Shown here in pieces: positions 6,711-13,001 of a stretch of 25,113 nucleotides of DNA. A program made the translations under genes and the position numbers. Below the pieces are notes generated by a model. It was given only the letters and a program-made list of their open reading frames with translations, had not been told where the DNA came from and searched no databases. Numbering within the stretch: position 1 is the first letter of the stretch; each line of letters begins with the position of its first letter. The DNA is from WFTC01 sp047635955 (GTDB lineage: Bacteria > Patescibacteriota > Gracilibacteria > UBA1369 > 2-02-FULL-48-14), in assembly GCA_047635955.1 (NCBI GenBank), contig JBLIGW010000007.1:1-25113 (forward strand), in the 5' to 3' direction.

Positions 6711-6971
6711 CTAACCTGAAATTATTCCTAATTTTTTCAGTACATAATTTAATACCTCTTCCTGCTCTTTACTCAAATAATCTTCATTATTATCTAGGAA
6801 TTCTTTAATTTCATCCTCAAACAAATCTAATTCATCATTAAATTCGTCCTTTTCACGAAGACTCGGATCAACAATCACCCTGTTCTCATGACCTAAAGCC
6901 TTCTTCAAAATAATCATAATTTGTTTTCCGATTTCCTTTTTAGAGGGAGAGTTTTGTTTACCTTTAATCAT
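6711..6971 (-). CDS. small acidic protein, paralogue of 2804-3058 (86 aa)
   Basis: 86 residues, TAG stop. Like its paralogue it has a basic N-terminus (MIKGKQNSPSKKEIGKQ) and an acidic body (SLREKDEFNDELDLFEDEIK) and ends VLKKLGIISG. Cysteine-free and probably helical. It lies 16 bases after the Ca2+/Na+ antiporter gene and 51 bases before the second PH-domain gene, so it belongs to that operon. The acidic LFEDEIKEFLDNNEDYL stretch might suggest divalent-cation binding, in keeping with the antiporter next door, but it is not an EF-hand loop. Function unknown. Confidence 0.8.
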   Translation of the reverse strand: MIKGKQNSPSKKEIGKQIMIILKKALGHENRVIVDPSLREKDEFNDELDLFEDEIKEFLDNNEDYLSKEQEEVLNYVLKKLGIISG

Positions 6972-6987
6972 ATTAAAAAAAGAGTTA

Positions 6988-7938
6988 TTAAATACTTGAG
7001 AACACTGTCCCTAAAAAGAGCGCATACAGAGTAAGCAGCATAAGACCTTCCCAACGAACTACCTCTTTGTCTTGTGAGACAAAATAGTACATAAGACTCG
7101 CTACAATGATAAGTGGAAAGTATAGGGTGATTAAAGTGACAGGAACAATTAAGGTCCCAAATAAACCTGCTACACCCATTACCAAAGTAGCATTAAAGAT
7201 ATTTGACCCTAATATATTTCCAATCGCCATTTCTGCATTGCCTTTCTTTACAGCCATTAAACTCACTACGAGTTCAGGAAGTGAAGTTCCTAATGCAACG
7301 GCGCTTACAGCAACAATTTCAGCAGGTATAGATAGGATTGCAGCAATAGCTATAACTGCACCTACCACGTATTTCGCTCCAAAGTAGATTGCAACTACAC
7401 TCGAAAGAAGAACACCTACTGTTTTCATACCTACTTTCCCTTTTTTCTTACTCCCACTTTCACCTCCATGCACATTAAACACATAGCCAAAATAGACAAA
7501 GAAGGCCAAAATTGAAATTATAGCTTCATAGGTGGTGAATACACCATCATATGTAGTCAGTAGTAACAAGGCTGAAGTACCAATAAACAAAGGTAAGTCC
7601 ACTGCTGCTAAATCCCAACTGACCTTCAATTTTTTTGCTACAACCGCAGTTATACCTAAAATCAGTAGGATATTGGTCAGATTCGAACCGACTACATTAC
7701 CAACTACAATTTCGGAACTACCAGCCTGAACTGCAAAAACAGAAGATACTAGCTCAGGTAAGGAAGTACCCATGCTAACCACAGTTACACCAAGAATAAA
7801 ATTAGGTATCCCAAGTGATTTCCCTACATCTTCTGTTGCATCAGTAAAATAATCAGACCCTTTTAATAGAATGGTCATAGCAATAATAAACACTACTAGC
7901 CAGCCTACGAGACCAAAATTTGAAAGTACAGTTTCCAT
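6988..7938 (-). CDS. CaCA-family calcium/sodium antiporter
   Basis: 316 residues, normal for prokaryotic K+-independent Ca2+/Na+ exchangers (YrbG/MJ0091 type). Both alpha-repeats of the family are intact. Repeat 1 has GTSLPEL at 57-63 and GNVVGSNLTN at 80-89; repeat 2 has GTSLPEL at 217-223 and GNILGSNIFN at 240-249. The acidic residue in each GTSLPE motif and the Asn in each GSN motif line the ion sites in known members. About ten membrane helices with a Lys-rich cytoplasmic loop (KKKGKVG, 164-170). Expected to export Ca2+ using inward Na+ (or H+) flux. It lies between the Lys-repeat gene and the acidic paralogue in one operon. Confidence 0.93.
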   Translation of the reverse strand: METVLSNFGLVGWLVVFIIAMTILLKGSDYFTDATEDVGKSLGIPNFILGVTVVSMGTSLPELVSSVFAVQAGSSEIVVGNVVGSNLTNILLILGITAVVAKKLKVSWDLAAVDLPLFIGTSALLLLTTYDGVFTTYEAIISILAFFVYFGYVFNVHGGESGSKKKGKVGMKTVGVLLSSVVAIYFGAKYVVGAVIAIAAILSIPAEIVAVSAVALGTSLPELVVSLMAVKKGNAEMAIGNILGSNIFNATLVMGVAGLFGTLIVPVTLITLYFPLIIVASLMYYFVSQDKEVVRWEGLMLLTLYALFLGTVFSSI

Positions 7939-7958
7939 AAAGTGTAGAGTTAATTAAT

Positions 7959-8723
7959 TTATGCCATTTCATCTATCAAATCATCAAAGACGTGTTTAGC
8001 TTTTTTCTTACTAAGCTCATCATCATGTTTATTGACTAATGGATCGAAATATTCAAAACCGTAATCCTTTAACAAGGAACTTACAGCATCTCTAAAAACA
8101 TGTTCGAACTCAGAATATTTTTCACCGATACTTAGCCATTCAACCAAAGTATCCTCTCGGAGCTTATTTAATAGGTCCTCACGGGTGATTGCATGCATGT
8201 CGACAACTTTAACTAATCTACGTTTCTTCTTAGATTTAGAAACCACCTTAAGTACTTTCTTTTTCACAACGGGTTTAATACTTACTTTGACAATCTTTTT
8301 TTGAACCTTTTTCTTAACTACTTTCTTTTTCACAACCGGTTTAATACTTACTTTGACAATCTTTTTTTGAACCTTTTTCTTAACATTTATTTTTTTAATA
8401 ACAGGTTTTTTCCTAGCAGTGATTTTCTTAGGCTTGTGCTTATATTTTGTATCGTCAAGTAAAACTATATCTGCAGAGATACCAATGGTTTTCTTTTTTT
8501 TGAATTCTTTGTTTTCCATTAAGGCTAGCCTATCCATTAGTAATGATTCCTCACCCTCCAATACGTTTTCCGACTCCTTAACAGGATCCGGTTCGATCAA
8601 GCTTAGGTATACATAATCCTCCTCAGAGTCATTAGTTACCCTAGATCGCTCAATTTGTTCGAATGTAGACATTTTAATCAAATGCGCATCAATTCGTTCC
8701 CAAAGAGATTCTTTATCAGTCAT
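7959..8723 (-). CDS. Lys-rich repeat protein (254 aa), function unknown
   Basis: 254 residues in three parts. The N-terminal ~95 residues are acidic (SLIEPDPVKESENVLEGEE). The central 95-170 stretch is very basic and built from a 22-residue tandem repeat (core VQKKIVKVSIKPVVKKK, twice, plus partial copies). The C-terminal ~80 residues look like a folded helical domain (ITREDLLNKLREDTLVEWL, FEHVFRDAVSSLLKDYGFEY). The Lys-rich Val/Ile-alternating repeat might bind nucleic acid or an acidic membrane surface; not testable here. It follows the DUF202-like gene by 10 bases and precedes the antiporter by 20. A family match is not recognised. Confidence 0.72.
   Translation of the reverse strand: MTDKESLWERIDAHLIKMSTFEQIERSRVTNDSEEDYVYLSLIEPDPVKESENVLEGEESLLMDRLALMENKEFKKKKTIGISADIVLLDDTKYKHKPKKITARKKPVIKKINVKKKVQKKIVKVSIKPVVKKKVVKKKVQKKIVKVSIKPVVKKKVLKVVSKSKKKRRLVKVVDMHAITREDLLNKLREDTLVEWLSIGEKYSEFEHVFRDAVSSLLKDYGFEYFDPLVNKHDDELSKKKAKHVFDDLIDEMA
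8250..8385. repeat. 66-bp in-frame tandem repeat inside the Lys-rich gene
   Basis: Two adjacent copies with period 66 (copy starts at about 8265 and 8331; the similarity runs from about 8250 to 8385). Within the aligned core I see one mismatch (CGGG versus CCGG). 66 bp equals 22 codons, so the protein frame is kept. Near identity implies a recent duplication. Confidence 0.85.
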
Positions 8724-8733
8724 AAATCATTAA

Positions 8734-9159
8734 TTAATCCATTGGTAATTCCTTATCAACCAACTCAGTCCATTCATCAAAATAAACCTCATCCAGTTTT
8801 CCTCTATTTTGACGTATTTTTTCAAGATGATAGACGTACTTACGAAAATCTAACCAAGAAAAGAAGCCAATGAAAGCTGACAAAAGTAAAAAGCCAAATC
8901 CCAAAGTGACCATAGCCTCAGAGTGAGGTGAATCTTCGAACAAACGAATAACACCAAAACCTAATGCAGCAATCCCTACCGAAAGTCGTACTTGTGATAA
9001 ACACGTACGTTTATGCGAGAGCAAAGTCCTCTCTCTAGAGAGGAAAGTCCTCTCTCTAGAGAGCCTAACTGTAGTAATACTTGGATTAGATCTATTTATA
9101 GATCTCTCTCTTTTCCCTCGAGCAAGACTACTACTCTTAGTTTTTTCATCCTTCCTCAT
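8734..9159 (-). CDS. DUF202/YidH-like small membrane protein with heptad repeats
   Basis: 141 residues. A basic N-terminus is followed by a tandem heptad array (LSRERTF, LSRERTL, LSHKRTC, LSQVRLS; about residues 33-60). This array resembles an expanded form of the DUF202 signature (LA-x-ERTFLAW-x-RTALA). Two membrane helices follow (about 61-74 IAALGFGVIRLF and 84-105 VTLGFGFLLLSAFIGFFSW), then a charged tail. DUF202 proteins are small inner-membrane proteins of unknown role. It is the first gene of the operon 8734-7959-6988-6711-6072, with a strong promoter at 9210-9238. The family call rests on the ERTFL motif plus helices and is good but not certain. Confidence 0.75.
   Translation of the reverse strand: MRKDEKTKSSSLARGKRERSINRSNPSITTVRLSRERTFLSRERTLLSHKRTCLSQVRLSVGIAALGFGVIRLFEDSPHSEAMVTLGFGFLLLSAFIGFFSWLDFRKYVYHLEKIRQNRGKLDEVYFDEWTELVDKELPMD
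9023..9064. repeat. 21-bp tandem repeat containing a 12-bp palindrome
   Basis: Two copies of a 21-base unit (9023-9043 and 9044-9064) differing only at the last base. Each includes the perfect palindrome CTCTCTAGAGAG. They encode two of the heptads LSRERTF/L of the DUF202-like protein. Confidence 0.85.
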
Positions 9160-9195
9160 TTGAGCTTTTATTTTTATATATTATTTGTACTAGAT

Positions 9196-9213
9196 TACTA
9201 TATCACTATAGTA
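9196..9213. promoter_or_regulatory. operator-like inverted repeat at the DUF202 operon promoter
   Basis: Perfect 7-base arms TACTATA and TATAGTA around TCAC, overlapping the -10 box and the likely transcription start. The layout is typical of a repressor site. Confidence 0.5.
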
Positions 9214-9238
9214 TAGCACGGTAATGACCATAAGTCAA
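9210..9238 (-). promoter_or_regulatory. promoter of the DUF202/antiporter operon
   Basis: Read on the minus strand: TTGACT (9233-9238), 17-base spacer, TATACT (9210-9215) preceded by TGC. About 50 bases upstream of the ATG at 9159. One of the best promoter matches in the window. Confidence 0.72.
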
Positions 9239-9260
9239 AACGTATAACATATGAAACTTA

Positions 9261-9920
9261 CTAGCGTGGAAGAAGTGAGTAGAGACCTTTCAGATATTGA
9301 TAGAACGCTGTTGATCTACGAGGGTTAACATGGACATTACCATCTTCCATATAAGATACTAGTCCACCACCATCTAATTTATCACTTGCAGATATACCTT
9401 CTATCGTTCTAGGAAGAAAGCTTGTCATTTGACCTATCTCAAGAGGTGAATAAACAATGTCTTTTTCACCATTAAATGCTTTAGGAGTACTACTGTAAAC
9501 CTTCAGAAACAAACGTGTTGAGTTAATACCCAATGAAGCCTTGAATAAATCTTTAACTCTGCCTGTACCAAACTTTCTCTCCAATTTACTTACAAAAGCC
9601 ATCGCCTCTTCACCATTGTAAGTTCTTCTGTAAGTGTACCACATCTTGTCAGAAGAAGACTTCTGCTCAACGAAACCACATTTCACCAATTGATGAACAT
9701 GACGCTTGTAATCTTTTATACCAGATTTTTCTGCAAACTCTCTTACCATCTTTTCCTCAAGTGGCTTGGACAATTTTGACAACAACCTCTTCTTAAAGTA
9801 ATCACCTCGAGAAGAGGTTAAGGCTGAATGCATTCCAGCAATTTCTTCAGCATGTGCAAAGATTCCGTGGATTTCTTCACCGCGTAAATCTGATACTTTT
9901 TTTATATTTACTGTGTTCAT
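9261..9920 (-). CDS. winged-helix (ArsR-like) DNA-binding protein (219 aa)
   Basis: 219 residues. A likely winged helix-turn-helix covers about residues 40-110. Its predicted parts are helices around KRLLSKLSKPLEEKMVREFA, a recognition region YKRHVHQLVKCGFVEQKS, and a beta-wing MWYTYRRTYNGEE. The C-terminal part (about 125-219) is a separate domain ending in a charged, Arg-containing segment (VHVNPRRSTAFYQYLKGLYS). The predicted fold suggests a transcription regulator of the helix-wing type, but no specific family is certain. It is 24 bases downstream of the SDF symporter gene and co-oriented, so it may control that operon, possibly through the inverted repeat at 11332-11355. TAG stop. Confidence 0.65.
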   Translation of the reverse strand: MNTVNIKKVSDLRGEEIHGIFAHAEEIAGMHSALTSSRGDYFKKRLLSKLSKPLEEKMVREFAEKSGIKDYKRHVHQLVKCGFVEQKSSSDKMWYTYRRTYNGEEAMAFVSKLERKFGTGRVKDLFKASLGINSTRLFLKVYSSTPKAFNGEKDIVYSPLEIGQMTSFLPRTIEGISASDKLDGGGLVSYMEDGNVHVNPRRSTAFYQYLKGLYSLLPR

Positions 9921-9944
9921 ATTAATAATTAAGTTAATTAGATA

Positions 9945-11261
9945 TTAAGTAAATGCAGGCTCCTCTTCTTCTGAATTTGCATACTCTTGTTCATAGACCG
10001 CATTCATGTAGATAGTTCCAATATGATCATCGGTACTATTATTACCTGTTCTGAATGAATCCGAAAGACCAATTTGTAGTCCAAGGTAAACAGCTAAGAA
10101 CAGTGGGACAATAGGTTCTGGAATGTCGAGCAGTAGAGCCATTGGGCCAGCAAAAAGTACTAGCTCACCAGGAATACCCGGAACTCCATAACTTATCAAG
10201 AACACAATTGGAATAATAAGAACAAGCTCCATTACAGAAACATTAAGTCCAATAATTTGAAGGACAATTGCTCCAAGAATAAATACATTGATGAGCGTTC
10301 CATTTATATTCATGTAACTTCCGATACCAACTGTAAACCTTCTAATGTTATCTCTAACCCATGGCGCATACTTCTTCACTAAATAAAGATTTAGAGGTGT
10401 AGCAAGAGCCTCAGAACTGGTCGCCCAAAGCAATGGATACACTCTAACCCAATAATCCTTGAAATAACTTTTGATTGTAAAACGCTTTTCTTTTTTTGCA
10501 GTAATATAAAGGAATACCAACTGCCATAACATACAAGCTACAGCTGTAAGTAAAGCACCTACAACGTAAATTCCAATCATACCTGCAGATGTAGTTGGAT
10601 CCAACTGCCAACCCCAGATGTTAAGGTTGGTAAGAGTAGCGAGACCCTCCCCTTCCAGACCAACTTGTTCAGCTACATTTTGAGGCAAAGCATACACATA
10701 TGCTCCGATACCCAACATGAAAACAGGCATAATCGGTATAAAGAATTTACCTCCAGCTTCAACACTGTTCAGAACCGTATCAAATAGCTTATAGAGCCAT
10801 TTTACCTTAAGAGAAAGAAGTGACATACCGATAGCGGCATACATTGCCCAGAAATATGGACTTGTTGTAGCCATTACCCCTAAGGACTTTACGGTCTCTA
10901 TCACTGCTGCCGTAATAGACGTTGTTGATTCAGGCATAAGCGGCAGCCGAAGCACAACTGCAATAAAGGCAATTGCCCAGAAGCAAGCAAGTATTTTTCT
11001 TACCGCGTACCAGCGAATAACAAACAAACCAAATTTACCCATTTTTCGGGTTGAGAACAGCTTTGTCAAAGCAGGTGTCAATATTAAGAAAATAGCAATC
11101 GGTGCTAAGTAGTCATAAGCATTCATGAAAGCGTCAATAATGGAATTAACTCCATCAATGAAACCTTGTGAATACGCAGCACCAACAATTCCAGCAATGA
11201 AGCCTGAAACAACAAAGAGAATGAGGTACCTTTCTAGCCAGTTGATAAACTTAGTATACAT
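9945..11261 (-). CDS. SDF (DAACS)-family dicarboxylate/amino-acid:cation symporter, divergent
   Basis: 438 residues, normal for the family. Hallmarks of the transport core are present: TSSEALATPLNLYLVKKYAP (the serine-rich HP1 region), NINGTLIN (equivalent to the NMDGT motif), GVPGIPGELVL (HP2 tip) and SDSFRTGNNSTDD at about 400-412. The last matches the D-xx-RT-xx-N-xxx-D motif, with D401, R404, T405 and N408. In known members these residues bind substrate and Na+. The Arg at the RT position favours a dicarboxylate or acidic amino-acid substrate. The tail is acidic (NSEEEEPAFT). Expected: Na+- or H+-driven uptake across the cytoplasmic membrane. First gene of an operon with the winged-helix gene; promoter at 11304-11333. 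Confidence 0.85.
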   Translation of the reverse strand: MYTKFINWLERYLILFVVSGFIAGIVGAAYSQGFIDGVNSIIDAFMNAYDYLAPIAIFLILTPALTKLFSTRKMGKFGLFVIRWYAVRKILACFWAIAFIAVVLRLPLMPESTTSITAAVIETVKSLGVMATTSPYFWAMYAAIGMSLLSLKVKWLYKLFDTVLNSVEAGGKFFIPIMPVFMLGIGAYVYALPQNVAEQVGLEGEGLATLTNLNIWGWQLDPTTSAGMIGIYVVGALLTAVACMLWQLVFLYITAKKEKRFTIKSYFKDYWVRVYPLLWATSSEALATPLNLYLVKKYAPWVRDNIRRFTVGIGSYMNINGTLINVFILGAIVLQIIGLNVSVMELVLIIPIVFLISYGVPGIPGELVLFAGPMALLLDIPEPIVPLFLAVYLGLQIGLSDSFRTGNNSTDDHIGTIYMNAVYEQEYANSEEEEPAFT

Positions 11262-11303
11262 GGGGTGTAGAGGGATAAATGTATAAGAATAAAAATTATA
11301 ATA

Positions 11304-11333
11304 ATTCTATCATACTTGATCAGACAAATACAA
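11304..11333 (-). promoter_or_regulatory. likely promoter of the SDF symporter operon
   Basis: Read on the minus strand: TTGTAT (11328-11333), 18-base spacer, TAGAAT (11304-11309) preceded by TGA (extended -10). The -35 is weak, which would suit an activated promoter given the adjoining inverted repeat. Confidence 0.5.
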
Positions 11334-11355
11334 TATACTGCTACTGCAGTATATT
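11332..11355. promoter_or_regulatory. operator-like inverted repeat at the SDF promoter
   Basis: Perfect 9-base arms AATATACTG (11332-11340) and CAGTATATT (11347-11355) around six bases, abutting the -35 box. A candidate site for the winged-helix protein of the same operon. Confidence 0.55.
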
Positions 11356-11474
11356 ATAATTCTGTTATGACACTTAGCTATGAGACACACCCCATTCTGG
11401 CTTTTATGGCAGGTACAAAACATATTTTAGACATATGGAGCCAAAGATTCTAGAACCTAAAAACTAGGCAAATT

Positions 11475-11695
11475 ATGGAAAAAGCAAACAAGATAGATAT
11501 TAAGATGTGTAACCGAACAAACGAGACGCAGTTACGTACTCAAGATAACGGACATGGTATTTAAAAAAACTGCCGCAGATTTTTGAACGTTTTTGTCGAC
11601 CACCAAGTACTAAAGAAAAAGGAAGCACATGGTGCAAAAAGAATTGTTCAGAGCTAAGTCGGAAAAGGCAGTTTTTTTATCTTATCGCTCCCCCA
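11475..11695 (+). pseudogene. histidine kinase remnant (C-terminal ATPase domain)
   Basis: On the plus strand one frame reads IDIKMCNRTNETQLRTQDN then GHGI and stops. A frame change in an A-run at 11563-11569 then gives LPQIFERFCRPPSTKEKG and later KRQFFYLIAPPL. These match the G1 box (DNGxGI), the F box (LPxIFERFxR) and the C-terminal strand of a HATPase_c histidine kinase, in the right order. The glycine-rich G2 box is eroded. A weak H-box-like piece (SYETHPILAFMAG) lies near 11380. So this is the wreck of a sensor kinase, cut off at 11704 by the IS30-type element. A partner is probably the dead response regulator at 15841-16431. Confidence 0.55.
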
Positions 11696-11703
11696 TTGTC
11701 CTC

Positions 11704-12078
11704 CATTCACGTTTGAAGTGCACCACCTAGGTGGTCTAAACCTAGGTTACATGAAAAACTACACACATTACGCTAAAGCAGAGCTGCTTTTAAAAGGCTA
11801 TTCCAAGCGAGATATTGGAATGAACTCAGGGGTAAGTCACTCAGACATTGTGCATAAAGTTCAGAAGAACAGCACAAATGGCACCTATGATTGAAAGAAA
11901 GACGTGAGTTTGAGCATTTTGAAGCAGACACAGTTGTTTCTGGGAAGAAGTACAAAAAATTAAAGACTGATTAAGCCACACTCCACGCAAATGCTTGAAT
12001 TACAAAACCCCTTATGAGATTATTTCCCAAGAAAACCTTCTGATTCATCAGCCCTGGGGTGCACTTCAGGGCTTAATG
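11704..12078 (+). mobile_element. internally deleted IS30-family element with both ends
   Basis: About 375 bp bounded by inverted ends that share TGAAGTGCACC: the left end at 11704-11727 and the right end (complement) at 12057-12078. The interior encodes pieces of an IS30-family transposase on the plus strand. From ATG 11751 come HYAKAELLLKGYSKRDIG and SHSDIVHKVQKNSTNGTYD, the N-terminal helix-turn-helix. REFEHFEADTVVSGKK at about 11900-11950 contains the first catalytic Asp. TPRKCLNYKTPYEIISQEN is the C-terminus, ending in GALQGLM inside the right end. The middle, including the second Asp and the Glu, is missing, so it cannot move by itself. A 14-bp palindrome (ACCACCTAGGTGGT, 11722-11735) sits at the left end. 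Confidence 0.75.
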
Positions 12079-12100
12079 TAGCAAAATCTAATATAATAAT

Positions 12101-12976
12101 TTAGACTCCTTTCATTTTTTGTGGCAAATGAACCAGTACTGAGGTTTGTGAATGTTTAAGAACCTCATAACTCTGAGTGCCAGGTGTTTTATTTGAACTT
12201 TCCTCAGTTACGCCCTGATACCCCATCACAATAAGATCATAATCACCTTCCTCAGATTCTTTAATAATTTCACTCGCTGCATACTTTTTCTCACGTAACT
12301 TAATGTCTACATCTCCTATACCATACTGCTCCAGAATAATTTTCCCTCTTTTTAAAAGTTTTGCACTTGGATTGTCTGATGTCAAAAAAGCATGAAGTAA
12401 CTGTTTACGAACAGACGTGTCCACATAAGATTGAAAGCGTCCTCCCAAAACATTAGGAACAATATTAAGCAGAGTAACCTGTGGCTCATAAGACTTTTTT
12501 AATCTACCCCAAAAATCAATTGCAGATTCAGCGTATGTGGAACCATCAGTACATAGTAAGACTTTGCGTACTTTTTTTGGAGGGTTTTTCACGAGAAGTA
12601 TTGAAAGTGGCGATACAGAAACGACATCCTCAGTACTTTGATGTAGTAAACTGCCAGTTATGCCTTTTAAAACAGAAGAGTGACCCTGAGAGCCCATAAC
12701 TAAAAGATGAAAATTACCAGTATCAACTGCATGCAAAATACATTCTGAAGTATCACCTTCCTCATACTTTAAAGTAGCTTTAATGCCAAATGGTTTTAAA
12801 ATTTTAGCAGCAGTCTTAAGATATTTCCTCCCCATTTCCTCCGTTTCCTCAGGATGATTTTCTGGACGGACATGCATAACTGTAACCTTAGGCTTAAGCT
12901 CTTTAAATAATTCGCTAGTAAAGCGGATTGCCTCTTCTGAATGAAGTCTACCGTCAGTGGTGATAAGAATATTCAT
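12101..12976 (-). CDS. tandem universal stress protein (two UspA domains)
   Basis: 291 residues forming two UspA domains. Domain 1 (about 1-140) starts MNILITTDGRLHSEEAIRF and has the full ATP-binding motif G-2x-G-9x-G-S (GSQGHSS...TGS), with typical LLVMG and SILLVK strands. Domain 2 (about 147-291) starts VRKVLLCTDGSTYAESAIDF and has LIVMGYQG but ten rather than nine residues before the next Gly (PGTQS), so nucleotide binding there is less certain. Such tandem proteins are soluble and act in stress adaptation, often as fused or neighbouring regulators of transporters. It follows the DASS transporter gene by 25 bases, which fits a regulatory link. TAA stop. Confidence 0.93.
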   Translation of the reverse strand: MNILITTDGRLHSEEAIRFTSELFKELKPKVTVMHVRPENHPEETEEMGRKYLKTAAKILKPFGIKATLKYEEGDTSECILHAVDTGNFHLLVMGSQGHSSVLKGITGSLLHQSTEDVVSVSPLSILLVKNPPKKVRKVLLCTDGSTYAESAIDFWGRLKKSYEPQVTLLNIVPNVLGGRFQSYVDTSVRKQLLHAFLTSDNPSAKLLKRGKIILEQYGIGDVDIKLREKKYAASEIIKESEEGDYDLIVMGYQGVTEESSNKTPGTQSYEVLKHSQTSVLVHLPQKMKGV

Positions 12977-13001
12977 ACTAATTTAATGTAAAATATCAAT
13001 T

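Noticed and set aside
11773..11955. 60-codon minus-strand frame
   Set aside because: Antisense of the IS30-type transposase fragments.
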